From Propionivibrio dicarboxylicus (GTDB lineage Bacteria; Pseudomonadota; Gammaproteobacteria; Burkholderiales; Rhodocyclaceae): a stretch of DNA of 64,000 nt. The DNA is taken from contig CAMDMZ010000005.1 of assembly GCA_945902805.1 (NCBI GenBank), positions 84,303 through 148,302 of the forward strand, given 5' to 3'. This document shows positions 30,874 to 42,173 of this stretch, piece by piece. The notes beneath the pieces were generated by a model that worked only from the letters and a program-made list of their open reading frames with translations, searched no databases and had not been told where the DNA came from. The stretch's first letter is position 1. Every line of letters starts with the position of its first letter. Both the position numbers and the translations under genes were made by a program.

Positions 30874-32666
30874 GGCACGGCTCCTTCCACGGGTGAATTT
30901 CGGGCGGCGGCGAACAAAGGTTTTGCGAGCGTCAACACCGCTTCGACCGTGTCGTGCTTAAGGCTGAATTCGAGGCTGGCATCCCGCTTTGGCAATAGGG
31001 CTTCGACCAGGCCCAGGCCGGTACCGAGCCCGTGTCCGTTCTCAAAATCGAAGCCATCCGGCAGTCGTCCGGCATTGCGAATGCGCACCCAGGCTTGCGC
31101 ATCGTCGTCGGCATACTCGATGGCTACGCTGCGTGGCCCGGGTGGATCACCGTGCTTGCAGGCATTGGCCAGCAATTCGTTCAACACCAGCGCCAGCGGC
31201 ACCGCCTCGTTCTCGTCGATGATGCAGCGTTGACAGAGGTGATCGCCATCAATGGAAATATCCTTGTTCCAGGCCGCAGCGGCCGCCAGGGCGACGTCGT
31301 TCACCAGATCGCCCAGGGAGACCTGAGCGCCCGCCGTCCGGCCGTAAATGCCATGGACCAGAGAAATACTGCCGATCTGGCTGATCACATCGTCGAGGGC
31401 TGACGCCACTGCGGGTTGGCGTTGGACCAGCCCGCGCAGGATGCCGGTCACGCCTTGTAGATTGTTCTTGATGCGGTGATGGACCTCGCGCACCAGGGTG
31501 TTGCGATGCTCGGTCTCTTGTTGCAAACGCAGCGCCTCGCGTTGCTTCAGTGCCGATAAATCATGAAAGATGCCTTGCGCAATTTTTTGACCGCCCACGT
31601 CGATCAGTGTCGCGTTGATCTCGACCGGCACCTGCTTGCCGTGCCGCGTCAGAACGTGGATATCACGCACGGTAATCGTCTCGGTGTGCTGTAACTCGGC
31701 GAAGGATGCAGACACTCGTGCCATTTCGTCCGCCGGGTGGAGCCTGCTCACGTTGGTACCGACAATTTCGTCGCGGGTATAGCCCAACAGGCTTTCTGCC
31801 GCGTCGTTCAATTCGAGCAGCGTACCTTTCATGTCGGCGAGGACAACGGCGCCGGCCGAATGTTTCAGCAGCGACCGGTATTTGAACTCCGAGGCCAGCA
31901 GAGTCTGCACCATCTCCTCGCGCCAGCCGATATCGCGATCGATACCGCGATAGCCAAGGAAATTGCCGTCGGCATCAAGGATGGCCGTGCCACTCGTTTC
32001 CAGCACCACCGCATGCCCGTCGCGATGAATATTGATGTTGCGCAGGCCGATGATGGGCTGGCAGTTGGCCACCAACGGACCGAGCTCGGCGGCGATCCGC
32101 GCCGCCTCGTCCGGCGCCATGAAATCCAGAGGTGACTTGCCGATCACGTCCTCCGGCGCGTAGCCCAGCAACGGCCGCACCTGCGGACTGGAGTAGGTAT
32201 AGCGCAATGACGCATCCACTTCCCAGACCCAGTCGTTGGTGGACTCGATCAGGTTGCGAAACCGGCGTTCGCTCTCGGCCAGTGCCATCTGGGTCTGCCG
32301 CCGTGCCGTGATGTCTTCAGCGAGGCCGACGGTGATCCAATGGCGTTCGTCGATCTGCTGGGTTGGGACAACGTTCAGCGAAACCCAGACGATGTCGCCG
32401 TTCTTTTTGATATAGCGCTTTTCGATCGCGAAATGGCCGGTGTTGCCGGTGGCAAGCTCTTCGATATTACGGGCATTCAGAGCGATATCGTCGGGGTGGG
32501 TGATGTCCATGAAGCTCATGCCGAGCAACTCGGCTTCGCTGTAGCCAACCATGCGGCACAAGGCCGGATTGACTTTCAGGTAGCGCATGTCGGGCCCGGC
32601 CATGCCGATGCCGAACGGCGAAAACATGAATATGGAATCGAAGTACTTGTCGCTGTTTGAACTCAT
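30870..32666 (-). CDS. PAS-domain sensor histidine kinase, HisKA_2 type
   Basis: 598 aa, soluble. Three PAS domains are suggested by PFGIGMAGPDMRYLKVNP, RFRNLIESTNDWVWEVD and KYRSLLKHSAGAVVLAD, with PAC motifs (GLAEDITARRQ, GIFHDLSALKQ). HisKA_2 follows with the phospho-acceptor His in REVHHRIKNNLQG, then an ATPase domain with LNELLANACKHG and GLGTGLGLVEALL. HisKA_2 kinases typically pair with ANTAR regulators, as here. Start placed at 32666 (MSSNSDKYF): an upstream extension to 32789 would include a copy of the 26-bp repeat and has no PAS sequence. Confidence 0.88.
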   Translation of the reverse strand: MSSNSDKYFDSIFMFSPFGIGMAGPDMRYLKVNPALCRMVGYSEAELLGMSFMDITHPDDIALNARNIEELATGNTGHFAIEKRYIKKNGDIVWVSLNVVPTQQIDERHWITVGLAEDITARRQTQMALAESERRFRNLIESTNDWVWEVDASLRYTYSSPQVRPLLGYAPEDVIGKSPLDFMAPDEAARIAAELGPLVANCQPIIGLRNINIHRDGHAVVLETSGTAILDADGNFLGYRGIDRDIGWREEMVQTLLASEFKYRSLLKHSAGAVVLADMKGTLLELNDAAESLLGYTRDEIVGTNVSRLHPADEMARVSASFAELQHTETITVRDIHVLTRHGKQVPVEINATLIDVGGQKIAQGIFHDLSALKQREALRLQQETEHRNTLVREVHHRIKNNLQGVTGILRGLVQRQPAVASALDDVISQIGSISLVHGIYGRTAGAQVSLGDLVNDVALAAAAAWNKDISIDGDHLCQRCIIDENEAVPLALVLNELLANACKHGDPPGPRSVAIEYADDDAQAWVRIRNAGRLPDGFDFENGHGLGTGLGLVEALLPKRDASLEFSLKHDTVEAVLTLAKPLFAAARNSPVEGAVP

Positions 32667-33007
32667 GCTGAGTGGACCGTCATGCTGGCTCCTGTGCCCC
32701 CAGCATCGAGCCAGGTTGTCCGGCAAAATACTACGCGAGATCACGTGCATTGTGCGCCGTAGCGCCAGCACCGACTTTTTTGCCCGCAATGGACTGAGGC
32801 ATCGCCATAAGCAAATGGCGCAACCTGATAAGTTGACTGAATTAGTATTGCTTTAGACATATAGGTTATAGTCTGTCAAGAAGCACACCGTAGCAACGCC
32901 TTCCAAGGCCCCGAACCTGCCTTGATTTGTTTAGCCGCAACCTGCCTGGACCACGATGGAACACCGTCCGGACAGCTTCGCGGTATTTCGATCAAGGAGC
33001 ATGCCGC
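32667..33007. other. Intergenic region between the divergent HisKA_2 kinase and STAS genes
   Basis: 341 bp without a gene. It holds repeat copy 5 (32754-32779), a TTGACT hexamer at 32833-32838, and an imperfect inverted repeat at 32855-32874 (AGAC-a-TATA, ggt, TATA-GTCT) in an AT-rich patch that could be a promoter or operator. I see no RNA gene. Confidence 0.5.
32754..32779 (-). repeat. Dispersed 26-bp repeat, copy 5 (intergenic)
   Basis: 24 of 26 bases match the consensus on the minus strand (the GRGAC part reads GCTAC). It lies about 90 bp upstream of the preferred start of the HisKA_2 kinase. Confidence 0.75.
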
Positions 33008-33481
33008 ATGTCAGGGTCTCTCAAATCGCACCACCGCACATCCAGCCCCCGTGGCCCCATGAATGCCAGTCGGGTCAGCATGGGCACTGGTGGGCAGGTC
33101 ACCGCATATGTCACGGGTGCATTTGATTTCGATGCCGCGCGCACTCTTCTGCTCGAATGCAAGAGCCACTCGCAGCAAACGATTGCCGGTATCACGGTGC
33201 ATCTCGATGGCGTGACCCATATCGATTCCTGCGGCATTGGTGCCCTCAGTCTGCTGCAAGACCTGGTGGGCATCGAACGCTTTTCGCTGGATCTGGCCAA
33301 TTGCGCGCCGGTGGTCCGGCAACTGTTCGAAAGCGCGATTCTCGACCAGTTCGTTAGCCCGCGAACCTTGCGCCACTGCGCGACGTGCTTCGACGTCGCC
33401 AAGATTGACTGCAAGGAGGCTCCTTTTCCGGTCCCGCTCGTGAGGAACTTGCTTCGCTCGGCCGGAAGCGGCGCTCGCTGA
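33008..33481 (+). CDS. STAS-domain protein (anti-anti-sigma-factor-like)
   Basis: 157 aa. The STAS core is seen in AYVTGAFDFDAARTLL, the strand VHLDGVTHID and SCGIGALSLLQDL, where Ser following HID is the position phosphorylated in SpoIIAA-like proteins. The N-terminus and the C-terminal tail after about residue 120 are not STAS. Start at 33008 has AAGGAG 8 nt upstream. No anti-sigma kinase is nearby; it precedes a PAS-GGDEF-EAL gene by 30 nt. Confidence 0.75.
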   Translation: MSGSLKSHHRTSSPRGPMNASRVSMGTGGQVTAYVTGAFDFDAARTLLLECKSHSQQTIAGITVHLDGVTHIDSCGIGALSLLQDLVGIERFSLDLANCAPVVRQLFESAILDQFVSPRTLRHCATCFDVAKIDCKEAPFPVPLVRNLLRSAGSGAR

Positions 33482-33511
33482 CCAACCTCACCCGACATCC
33501 AATACATCTCC

Positions 33512-36500
33512 ATGGACAAGATGGATACGACAAAATCGGCGCACCGCAAACGGCGTGTGATTGCCGAATGGCTGATTCTCCTAGCGGTTCTGACCACATT
33601 CGGCGGCTACATTGCGTTTGATCAGTACCAGGAGCATCTCCAGATCAAATCCAGTAGCCCGCTGGCTTTTTTCATCAGCGTGGCCGCGCTGGTCTCGCTG
33701 ACTGTTCTGGGCCTGTACTTCTACCAGCAGCGGCAGCGGGCTTTCCAGCGCATCGCGGACGCCCAGAATCAGGCGCTGCAAGATAGTGCCGAACGGCTGA
33801 ACGAAGCGCAGCGGATTTCTCGTGTCGGTAGTTGGACGCTGGATCTGGTGAGCGGTGAGTTGCTGTGGTCGGACCAAGTCTTCCGTCTGTTCGAGATCGA
33901 TCCCGCCCAATTCGCCGCTACGTATGACGCTTTCCTCAAGGCGATCCATCCGGATGATCGTGAGGCCGTAAATGGCGCCTACGCCAGGTCTCTCGTGTCG
34001 CGTGCGCCCTACGAAATCACTCATCGCTTGCGCATGAGCGATGGACGCATCAAGTGGGTACGCGAAACCTGCCTGTCGGACTTTGATGCGACGGGCAAGG
34101 CGCTGCGTTCCAAGGGTACGGTGCAAGACATCACGGAATTGATCGAGGTGGAACAGGCCTTGACGGCAAGTGAAGCGCGCCTGCATTCCTTTTTTGCTGC
34201 CACCCCGGATGCCCTGTTGATCAGCGATGTGCACGGCTTGATCACCATGGCCAACAAGCAGACCGAGCACTTGCTGGGATATACGCCCGGCGAATTGCTT
34301 GGTAAATCCATAGAAACCTTGGTGCCTACTCGCTATCGCGAAACGCATCCGGTGCAACGCCACAGCTTTGCCGCATCCCCCGAGACACGGCGCATGGGTC
34401 TTGGCATCGGGGTCAAGGCACGGCGCAAGGATGGCAGTGAGGTGGATGTCGAAGTCAGCCTGAGCCGGATCGATACGGAGCAAGGCTTGTTCTTTGCCAG
34501 TTCCTTGCGCGACATCACCGAGCGCAAGATCATCGAAGAAAAGCTGCTGCGGCAAAACAGCATGCTCTCCGCCATCATCGAAAACTTTCCCGGCGGTATC
34601 ACCCTGACCGATGCCGATCTGCATTGCCGCGTGCTGAATGAAAAGTTCAAGCGCATGCTGAATCTGCCTGATGAACTGGCTCAGAAGACCGACCTGGAGT
34701 TCGCCGACATCATCCGGTTCAATGCTCAGCGTGGCGACTACGGACCCGGCGATCCGGAGGAACAGGTCGCCGTGCGAGTGGCGCTGGCCCGTGAGTTTCA
34801 GCCGCACCAGTTCGAACGCATGTTGCCCAACGGCAACGTGCTGGAAATCCAGGGCGTTCCGCTGCCCGAGGGTGGTTTTGTTACCACCTACATTGATATC
34901 ACGGAACGCAAGCACACCGAGGAGGCGCTGAGCCTGATGGCCAAGGTGTTCACTCACAGCGGCGAAGCCATCCTGATTACCGATGCCAGGGCGTGCATCG
35001 TCAAGACCAACAAGGCCTTCACCCAGTTGACCGGCTACACAGCCGAAGAAGTCCTCGGCAAAAACCCGAAAATGTTCTCCGCCAATCTGACGCCCGACGC
35101 GGTCTTCCAGGAGATGTGGGCAGCACTCAGCAGCGAGGGAAGTTGGGCCGGCGAGCTTTGGGATCGCCGCAAGAATGGCGAACCCTTTCCGAAATGGCTG
35201 TCGATCGCGGCAGTGCGCAACAAGAGCGGCGAGACCACGCATTACGTTGGCAGTTTTTCTGACATGTCAGAACGCAAGGCGGCCGAGACGCGCATCAATT
35301 TCCTCGCCCACCACGATGCCTTGACCCAGTTGCCGAACCGGTTGAACCTGCATGAGCGACTGGCGCAAGTGATTAGCCTGGCCAAGCGCAATAACGCGAA
35401 GTCGGCACTGATGATGATCGATCTCGATCGCTTCAAGGTGATCAATGACAACCTGGGGCATCATGTCGGCGACCAACTTCTGATTGAAGTGGCGCGGCGC
35501 CTGACGCAATCGGTGCGCGAATCGGACATTGTTGCGCGCCTCGGCGGCGACGAGTTTGTGGTCGTGTTGTCCGCCATCGACTCGGTCACCGATGTCACCG
35601 ACGTCGCCAACAAAATCGTGCAGGCGGTTTCGGCACCCTATCTGATCGCCAATAACGACTTGCGCACCAGTCCGAGTATCGGCATCTGCCTTTATCCCGA
35701 CGACGCCACGGAAATCGGTGAATTGGTCAAGTATGCCGACGTCGCCATGTACGCCGCCAAGTCAGTCGGCGGACGCAATCACCAGTTTTTCACCACCAAG
35801 ATGAATCTGGTGGCGACCAGCCGCATGGTGATCGAAGCCGATTTGCGCACCGCGCTGGATAAGCAGCAGTTCCTTCTTCATTACCAGCCGCAACTCGATC
35901 TGCGCAGCGGGCGCCTGGTCGGAGTTGAGGCGCTGATTCGCTGGCAACATCCGACCCGGGGCATGATTTCGCCGGCGGAATTCATTCCGATCGCTGAAGA
36001 AACCGGCTTGATCGCAGCCATCGGTGAATGGGTATTGCACGAGGCGTGTCGTCAGTTGAAAGCCTGGCAGGAAGACGGCATCGGTGACATTCGGATGTCG
36101 GTGAATCTCAGCGCCAGTCAGTTCATGGATAAGGATCTGCCGGTGCTGATCCAATCCACCCTGGCTACCGCCGGTCTGTCACCCGATTCGCTGGATCTTG
36201 AGGTGACCGAATCCATGGCCATGGATTCACCGAATGACACCATCGCCATGCTCAAAACCCTTGCTGGTGGAGGCATCAATCTCTCGATGGATGATTTCGG
36301 CACCGGCTATTCTTCGCTGGCCTACCTGAAGTTGTTTCCCCTGCATGTATTGAAGATCGATCGCTCCTTCGTCAAGGATATCGAGAGTGACCCGAACGAT
36401 GCCGATATTTGCGATGTAATCGTCCTCCTGGCACACAAACTGGGTCTGGAAGTCATCGCCGAAGGCGTCGAAACCGAAGCGCAGCTCAAATTCCTGATCA

Positions 36501-36664
36501 GCATCGGTTGCGAAAAGATCCAGGGCTACCTGCTGAGCAAACCCTTGCCGGCAGAACACGCGGGTGCCTTTATCAAGAATCACCAACCGGCACCGAAGGT
36601 CGGTCGCGTGGTGATCTGGAAGTCCGAAGCAGATCGCCGGGAAGAAACCGCCGAAATGGTCTGA
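33512..36664 (+). CDS. Membrane PAS-GGDEF-EAL c-di-GMP turnover protein
   Basis: 1050 aa. Two membrane segments (about 18-36 and 51-70), four PAS domains (roughly 95-215, 220-345, 350-470, 475-595), a GGDEF domain with intact RLGGDEF near residue 677, and an EAL domain with EALIRW near 805, DDFGTGYSS and [10 protein letters not shown]. Both catalytic signatures look complete, so either diguanylate cyclase or phosphodiesterase activity is possible. There is only a very short segment before and between the membrane helices, so sensing is probably through the PAS domains. Confidence 0.92.
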   Translation: MDKMDTTKSAHRKRRVIAEWLILLAVLTTFGGYIAFDQYQEHLQIKSSSPLAFFISVAALVSLTVLGLYFYQQRQRAFQRIADAQNQALQDSAERLNEAQRISRVGSWTLDLVSGELLWSDQVFRLFEIDPAQFAATYDAFLKAIHPDDREAVNGAYARSLVSRAPYEITHRLRMSDGRIKWVRETCLSDFDATGKALRSKGTVQDITELIEVEQALTASEARLHSFFAATPDALLISDVHGLITMANKQTEHLLGYTPGELLGKSIETLVPTRYRETHPVQRHSFAASPETRRMGLGIGVKARRKDGSEVDVEVSLSRIDTEQGLFFASSLRDITERKIIEEKLLRQNSMLSAIIENFPGGITLTDADLHCRVLNEKFKRMLNLPDELAQKTDLEFADIIRFNAQRGDYGPGDPEEQVAVRVALAREFQPHQFERMLPNGNVLEIQGVPLPEGGFVTTYIDITERKHTEEALSLMAKVFTHSGEAILITDARACIVKTNKAFTQLTGYTAEEVLGKNPKMFSANLTPDAVFQEMWAALSSEGSWAGELWDRRKNGEPFPKWLSIAAVRNKSGETTHYVGSFSDMSERKAAETRINFLAHHDALTQLPNRLNLHERLAQVISLAKRNNAKSALMMIDLDRFKVINDNLGHHVGDQLLIEVARRLTQSVRESDIVARLGGDEFVVVLSAIDSVTDVTDVANKIVQAVSAPYLIANNDLRTSPSIGICLYPDDATEIGELVKYADVAMYAAKSVGGRNHQFFTTKMNLVATSRMVIEADLRTALDKQQFLLHYQPQLDLRSGRLVGVEALIRWQHPTRGMISPAEFIPIAEETGLIAAIGEWVLHEACRQLKAWQEDGIGDIRMSVNLSASQFMDKDLPVLIQSTLATAGLSPDSLDLEVTESMAMDSPNDTIAMLKTLAGGGINLSMDDFGTGYSSLAYLKLFPLHVLKIDRSFVKDIESDPNDADICDVIVLLAHKLGLEVIAEGVETEAQLKFLISIGCEKIQGYLLSKPLPAEHAGAFIKNHQPAPKVGRVVIWKSEADRREETAEMV

Positions 36665-36698
36665 CCTGACCGGGTCACACTGACGAAGGCGTCGGCCA

Positions 36699-36724
36699 GC
36701 GCCGTCTCGCCAGCACCGACTTTT
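36699..36724 (-). repeat. Dispersed 26-bp repeat, copy 6 (intergenic)
   Basis: Perfect match to the consensus, read on the minus strand, in the 185-bp gap between the PAS-GGDEF-EAL gene and the TonB-receptor gene. A direct doublet GAGGATTGGC lies close by at 36760-36779. Confidence 0.85.
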
Positions 36725-36849
36725 TGCCTCCGGTTATTAGTCAAAATGTGCGGATCGGTGAGGATTGGCGAGGATTGGCATGGGGGCAAAAAGCGTGTTA
36801 GGGTGCGCCGCATGTCACCAATCAGTGCAGCCTCCCTGTCGAGAAAACC

Positions 36850-38853
36850 ATGACTCAGCGCACCACCCTTAGCCTTGCCCTCTCCGCTTTTGCCACGCTA
36901 GCCACGATCACCTCGTCGCCGGCCCGAGCGGCCACCGATTCGCTCGATCTCAGTCTGGAAGAGCTGATGAACGTAGTCGTCACTTCGGTCTCGAAAAAGT
37001 CGCAAACCCTGGCCCAGACTGCGGCGGCGGCTTATGTGATTCAGGCCGAGGATATTCGTCGCAGCGGCGCCACGACCATACCCGAAGCCTTGCGCCTCGC
37101 TCCCGGTGTGCAGGTGTCGGCCATCGGCAACAACAAATGGGCCGTCTCGATTCGCGGCCATGCGGAACGTTTCAGCAACAAATTGCTGGTGCTGGTCGAC
37201 GGCCGTAGCGTCTATACACCGCTGTTCTCCGGTGTGTTCTGGGAAGGCTTGGAAGTCCCGCTGGAAAACATCGAACGCATCGAAGTGATCCGAGGCGCAG
37301 GCGCGTCAATTTGGGGCGCTAATGCCGTCAATGGCGTGATCAACATCATCACGCGCTCGGCGTTTGAGACGCAGGGTGGCAAAGTGGCACTGTCGACAGG
37401 TACGGAACGGCGCGCCTATGGCTTCGCCCGCTACGGCTGGAATCCCGATCCGGATACAGCCGTGCAGCTGCACGCCAAGGCGCATGACTACGACACATCC
37501 AAACGTCTGGATGGCGGCAAGGCGGTCGACGACTGGCAAAACCAGAGTGCCGGCTTCAAGTTGGAGCGCTTGTTGGAAAAAGGTACGCTGCAAGTTCAAG
37601 GGGGCGTGTTTAGTTCGCACGCTGGCGACGAGGTCACCATGCTCGGTGTGAATCCGATGCCCTTCATGACCCCAACGCTGTCGGAGCAGAAGATTCATGG
37701 CGGCCATCTTATGGCGCGCTGGGAATTCGATCAGTCCAAGACGGGTGGCAAGAGTCTGCAAGTTTTCGTCGATCAGTCCGACTATCAGCACGTGATCCTG
37801 AACGAAAAGCGCCTCAATCTGGATCTGGAATACCAGCAACGCTGGGCGGCCGGTAGTCATCATGATCTGATCTGGGGCCTGGGTTATCGCCGCAGTTCAG
37901 ACCGCATCGGCAATTCGTCGATGCTCGTGATCGACGAATCGAAACGGACTTCGCAAATCTTCAGCGCGTACCTGCAGGACGAAATCACCCTGCAACCCGA
38001 GCGCTGGCGCTTGAGCCTGGGCGCACGTCTCGAACATAACCAACACACCGGTCTCGAGTTTCAACCCAACGCCCGCCTGTTGTGGACGCCCACCGAGAAA
38101 ACCAGCGGCTGGATGTCGGTGGCGCGTGCCGTTCGCACACCGTCGCGCATCGAGCAGGGCGCAACAGTCTATGTTCAGGCCGATCCGGCCGGGATGCCCG
38201 CCTATAACGTCCCGCCCAGCATCGTGGCAACCCGGGTCGCCGGCATGCAAGAAGAAAAGCTGGACGCGTTCGATATTGGCTGGCGTCACCAGTTCAACCC
38301 TACTACCAGTCTTGACCTCGCGGCTTTCCACTACAAATATAAAGAACTGCGCGGATCTGCGCTGACCACGCCCAGCTTCATGCCGCCCGGCTACCTGCTG
38401 ATTGTGGCGCCTGTCAATAACGCCCAAAGCGCAACGACCAATGGCATTGAAGCGACCCTGGACTGGCGGCCACGAAGCGACTGGCGCCTACAGGCCAGTC
38501 TCAGTCGGCTAAACGTTAGGGTGCCTAACCTGCCCTTGCCCGAACTGGCAAGTGACGTCGACAAAGTGTCGCCGACGAATCAAATCGGTCTGCGTTCTTC
38601 GCTGGATCTGTCCAGTACCCTGAAGTGGGATGCCTGGTTGCGGCATGTTGGCCGCATCGAGTACTACGGCGTTCCAGCATTTACTACGCTGGACATGCGC
38701 CTGGCCTGGCAAGCCACGAAGAATCTCGAGGTCGCACTGGTCGGGCAGAATTTGCTCGACAAGGCTCATCCGGAATATGGCAGCCAGTTCATCACCTCTC
38801 CGCTCGCCGCGATCGAACGCAGTGTCTATGTGAAGCTGGACTGGAAGTTCTAA
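36850..38853 (+). CDS. TonB-dependent receptor-like protein linked to a signalling cluster
   Basis: 667 aa with a signal peptide ending SSPARA. Plug-domain motifs are VIQAEDIRRSGATTIPEAL, SIRGHAERFSNKLLVLVDG, IERIEVIRGAGASIWGANA and VINIITRSA; the barrel ends YVKLDWKF with terminal Phe. It is first in an unbroken run of genes (YfiR-like, hybrid kinase, REC-PAS-GGDEF-EAL) with no gap at the first junction and 4-nt overlaps at the next two. That suggests the receptor feeds, or is controlled by, a signalling pathway. Ligand unknown. Confidence 0.88.
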   Translation: MTQRTTLSLALSAFATLATITSSPARAATDSLDLSLEELMNVVVTSVSKKSQTLAQTAAAAYVIQAEDIRRSGATTIPEALRLAPGVQVSAIGNNKWAVSIRGHAERFSNKLLVLVDGRSVYTPLFSGVFWEGLEVPLENIERIEVIRGAGASIWGANAVNGVINIITRSAFETQGGKVALSTGTERRAYGFARYGWNPDPDTAVQLHAKAHDYDTSKRLDGGKAVDDWQNQSAGFKLERLLEKGTLQVQGGVFSSHAGDEVTMLGVNPMPFMTPTLSEQKIHGGHLMARWEFDQSKTGGKSLQVFVDQSDYQHVILNEKRLNLDLEYQQRWAAGSHHDLIWGLGYRRSSDRIGNSSMLVIDESKRTSQIFSAYLQDEITLQPERWRLSLGARLEHNQHTGLEFQPNARLLWTPTEKTSGWMSVARAVRTPSRIEQGATVYVQADPAGMPAYNVPPSIVATRVAGMQEEKLDAFDIGWRHQFNPTTSLDLAAFHYKYKELRGSALTTPSFMPPGYLLIVAPVNNAQSATTNGIEATLDWRPRSDWRLQASLSRLNVRVPNLPLPELASDVDKVSPTNQIGLRSSLDLSSTLKWDAWLRHVGRIEYYGVPAFTTLDMRLAWQATKNLEVALVGQNLLDKAHPEYGSQFITSPLAAIERSVYVKLDWKF

Positions 38854-39399
38854 GTGAGATTGCCTAAGCTCAAGCCTCCGCCGTATTGGCGCGGGGTGCT
38901 GATCTTGCCTTTGCTGCTGCTCGCGGGTGTTTTGCATGCCGACGCCCCGGAGGAAGACGAGATCAAGGCCGGCTTCATTCTCAACTTCATGAAATACACG
39001 GAGTGGCCGGCGGCGGCATCGGGTAGCGGCGAACTGCGCGTATGTGGAATCTCGGCCCAGCCGCTTTCCGGAAAGCTCGCTCAGCTACAAGGGCGCACGG
39101 CCCTCGGACGCGACATCAAAGTGCTGGCGCCCGTGCGTCAGGAGAATTGGCGCGACTGCCATGTTTTGTTCGTGCCAGCCAGTGAAGAGTCACGCCTGGC
39201 TCCTCTGCTACGTAGCCTGGGACAGTCAGCCGTGTTGACGATCAGCGACTGCCCGGAGTTCACCGAAGCCGGCGGCATGATCGGCCTGAAGCAACGCGGC
39301 GGGCGAATCCGTTTCGATATCAATCTCGGTGCCGCACGGCGAACCGGACTCAATTTGAGTAGCCAGGTGCTGAAGCTGGCGGACGAGGTCAAGCAGTGA
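38854..39399 (+). CDS. YfiR-family periplasmic protein (DUF4154)
   Basis: 181 aa, GTG start immediately after the receptor stop codon. A hydrophobic N-terminus ([15 protein letters not shown]) is a signal peptide. Family features are [22 protein letters not shown]-type [31 protein letters not shown] and the end [15 protein letters not shown]. YfiR in Pseudomonas is a periplasmic repressor of the diguanylate cyclase YfiN; no YfiN or YfiB is present here, and the partner is more likely the adjacent hybrid kinase. Confidence 0.85.
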   Translation: MRLPKLKPPPYWRGVLILPLLLLAGVLHADAPEEDEIKAGFILNFMKYTEWPAAASGSGELRVCGISAQPLSGKLAQLQGRTALGRDIKVLAPVRQENWRDCHVLFVPASEESRLAPLLRSLGQSAVLTISDCPEFTEAGGMIGLKQRGGRIRFDINLGAARRTGLNLSSQVLKLADEVKQ

Positions 39400-42173
39400 T
39401 GGCGACAGAAGTTCCGGCCAGCCGAATCACCCTGGGCAACCGTCTGGCGCGCATCAATCAGACGACATTGATCACCGCCTTGATCATCGTTGCCCTGATC
39501 GTTATTGCCAGCAGCTTTACCCTGAGTCTTTTCTCGATGGTCAGCACTCACCGGAGTACGGCCAAGGTATTGGCTGAAAATGCTGGCGCTGTCGTGTTGT
39601 TTGAGGACAAAACTGCAGCCAATGCACTGCTTAAATCGCTGAGTCACAACCCGGAAGTTCATACCGCCGCCGTCTACGGCAAAGACCTCAAACTGTTTGC
39701 CAGCTATTTGGTGGCAGAGCAAACGGTTGCAGCTGCTATCGATGTCGCCGTCGCTGGCACCGCTTATCACATCCATACTGTGGAACTGACACAACCCATC
39801 GTGCATGACGGGCAGACTCTGGGTGTGTTGTACTTGATGGTGGATCTGGAGTCTCTCCATTGGCGCATGCTGGTGCAGATTTTGATTACCATCGCCGCCG
39901 TCTTGTTGGCGCTGTTTGCGGCACGCCGGTTGTCCAACCGTCTGAGCGCTACCGCGTTGCGACCACTGACCGAGTTGACCGATCTGATGGATCATGTCTC
40001 TGACCGGGCCGACTTTGGGGTTCGTGCCACCTCCAGCGAAATCAGCGAACTCGATACCCTGGCCAAGGGTTTCAACGGCATGCTGGAACAAATTGAGGAG
40101 CGCGATGCCAGCTTGACCGCACATCGTGACCATCTGGAGGATGAGGTTGGCCGCCGTACTGCTCAGTTTCTCGAAGCCAAGGAGGCGGCAGAAGCCGCCA
40201 GTCGGGCCAAGAGCGAATTTCTCGCCACCATGAGCCATGAAATCCGCACACCGATGAACGGGGTGCTGGGCATGACGGAACTGCTTCTGGGCGGCAAACT
40301 GAATGAGGAACAACGACGCTTCGCTTCGGCGGTGCAGCGTTCCGGTCGCCACCTGCTTGGCATCATCAATGACATCCTGGATTTTTCCAAAATCGAGGCC
40401 GGCCACATGGAGTTGGAATCGGTCGACTTCAATCTGGGCGAATTGGTCGAGGAAGTGCTGGGCATGTTCGCCCAGCCGGCGGCAGAAAAGGGGTTGGAAC
40501 TGGCGTTTCAACTCACGCCGCCCGACCGTTCGTTGCTCCTGCAAGGCGACCCGTTCCGATTGCGCCAGGTTCTTGCCAATCTGATCAACAACGCACTGAA
40601 GTTCACCACCCAGGGCGAGGTGGTCGTTCGCGCTCGCGTTGAAGAGGAACTGGCAGATCAGATCCGGATCAGCCTGTGTGTGGAAGATACGGGCATCGGC
40701 ATCGCACCCGAGGCGCAGGAAAAAATCTTTGCCCATTTTTCGCAGGCCGATGGCTCAACCACCCGTCAATACGGCGGCACAGGTTTGGGATTGGCTATCT
40801 GCAAACGATTGCTGGAGTTGATGGGAGGAAGCATTCGCGTCGAGAGCGCACCTAACCAAGGATCCCGATTCTGGATTGATCTGACGCTGCCCAAGGGCAG
40901 TCCCAGTGCCAACCCGCTGCTTATGCCCGCCAACCTGAAAGGCGTGCGAGTTCTGGTGGTGGATGACAACCGGACCAACCGCGAGATTCTCCACGGCCAG
41001 ATGGCATGCTGGGGTATCGAGGTGACGAGTGCCGAGGAAGGTGGTCACGGTTTGAACCTGATGACGCAGGCGGTGGCGGCCGGCAAGCCGTTTGATCTGG
41101 CGATTCTGGACATGCAAATGCCGACGATGGACGGCCTGCAGTTGGCAAATCAGATCAAGGCTCACCCCGAGCTGGCGGAAACCGATCTGATCATGCTCAC
41201 CTCGACGTATTCGGCTGGCAGCACCCTTGACCGCGAGCAGGCCGGCATCATGCGTTGCCTCACCAAGCCGATCCGACAATCTGAGCTGCTGGAGGTCCTC
41301 TGCGATGTGTTGCGCGACCTAACCCCGGCGGCTCCGGCAGCGCCTGCTGAAACCGAGGAGACGACCCCCGGTCCGCAAACTCCCTTGCAGGGGTTGGTGT
41401 TATTGGCCGAAGACAATCCGGTGAATCAGGAAGTTGCCAAAGCCATGCTCAGCGCCCTCGGTTTGCAGCCCGACATCGCCCACAACGGGGCCGAGGCGTT
41501 GGTGATGTTCGACGCCCGCGACTACGACATTATTCTGATGGATTGCCAGATGCCGGTCATGGATGGTTATCAGGCGACGGCGATAATTCGGCAGCGCCTG
41601 GCGGGGAAACCGTTGCCCATCATTGCTCTGACCGCCAATGCCATGGAAGGAGATCGCAACAAATGCCTGGCGGCGGGCATGACCGACTACATGAGCAAAC
41701 CCTATAGCCTGGGCCAGCTCAAGTCGACGTTACTGCGCTATCTGAGCCTGTCTGCGACGCCGACACCTGTCGAGCCAGTCGCGGCGGAAGCCAAATTGAT
41801 TCAGTCCGAAGACACGGGCCAGGTTCTCGACATGCAGTTTCTCAACCAGTTCCGTGAACTCGACCCGAAGGGCGGCCTGAGTCTGATCAAACGGGTCATG
41901 GAGGTCTATCTGAATACCTCGACCGATATCGTGACGCAGGTTGAACAGGCCGCCGCCACAGGAGACGCTGACGCGCTGCGGCGCGCGGCCCATTCGCTGA
42001 AATCCAGCTCGTCGAATGTTGGCGCGACCAAGCTTGCGGCACTCTTTCGTGAGCTTGAGTTCGCCGGTCGTGACCAGCGCCTATCGGCCGCACCAGCCCT
42101 GCTCGAACAGATGCGCCCGGCCTACGCGCAGGCAATTCGCGAAATGCGCGATCTGATCGAACTGAACTCATGA
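39396..42173 (+). CDS. BarA-like hybrid histidine kinase with two receivers and an HPt domain
   Basis: 925 aa. Membrane segments near 24-48 and 155-173 enclose a periplasmic sensor domain (CHASE8-like in appearance); then HAMP, HisKA with His281 in [15 protein letters not shown], HATPase ([24 protein letters not shown]), receiver 1 (LAILDMQMP), receiver 2 (IILMDCQMP) and a C-terminal HPt domain with His near 866 in [18 protein letters not shown] overlap with both neighbours. The downstream gene starts with another receiver domain that could take the phosphate from the HPt. Confidence 0.92.
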   Translation: MMATEVPASRITLGNRLARINQTTLITALIIVALIVIASSFTLSLFSMVSTHRSTAKVLAENAGAVVLFEDKTAANALLKSLSHNPEVHTAAVYGKDLKLFASYLVAEQTVAAAIDVAVAGTAYHIHTVELTQPIVHDGQTLGVLYLMVDLESLHWRMLVQILITIAAVLLALFAARRLSNRLSATALRPLTELTDLMDHVSDRADFGVRATSSEISELDTLAKGFNGMLEQIEERDASLTAHRDHLEDEVGRRTAQFLEAKEAAEAASRAKSEFLATMSHEIRTPMNGVLGMTELLLGGKLNEEQRRFASAVQRSGRHLLGIINDILDFSKIEAGHMELESVDFNLGELVEEVLGMFAQPAAEKGLELAFQLTPPDRSLLLQGDPFRLRQVLANLINNALKFTTQGEVVVRARVEEELADQIRISLCVEDTGIGIAPEAQEKIFAHFSQADGSTTRQYGGTGLGLAICKRLLELMGGSIRVESAPNQGSRFWIDLTLPKGSPSANPLLMPANLKGVRVLVVDDNRTNREILHGQMACWGIEVTSAEEGGHGLNLMTQAVAAGKPFDLAILDMQMPTMDGLQLANQIKAHPELAETDLIMLTSTYSAGSTLDREQAGIMRCLTKPIRQSELLEVLCDVLRDLTPAAPAAPAETEETTPGPQTPLQGLVLLAEDNPVNQEVAKAMLSALGLQPDIAHNGAEALVMFDARDYDIILMDCQMPVMDGYQATAIIRQRLAGKPLPIIALTANAMEGDRNKCLAAGMTDYMSKPYSLGQLKSTLLRYLSLSATPTPVEPVAAEAKLIQSEDTGQVLDMQFLNQFRELDPKGGLSLIKRVMEVYLNTSTDIVTQVEQAAATGDADALRRAAHSLKSSSSNVGATKLAALFRELEFAGRDQRLSAAPALLEQMRPAYAQAIREMRDLIELNS

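Noticed and set aside
32667..32789. N-terminal 41-residue extension of the HisKA_2 kinase
   Set aside because: Most of it is intergenic-type sequence and includes a repeat copy; the PAS domain starts right after the ATG at 32666.
33581..35242. 553-codon open frame on the minus strand
   Set aside because: Lies antisense inside the PAS-GGDEF-EAL gene, has no recognisable protein features and is a by-product of GC-rich codon use. The 532-codon frame at 39138-40736 is rejected for the same reason.
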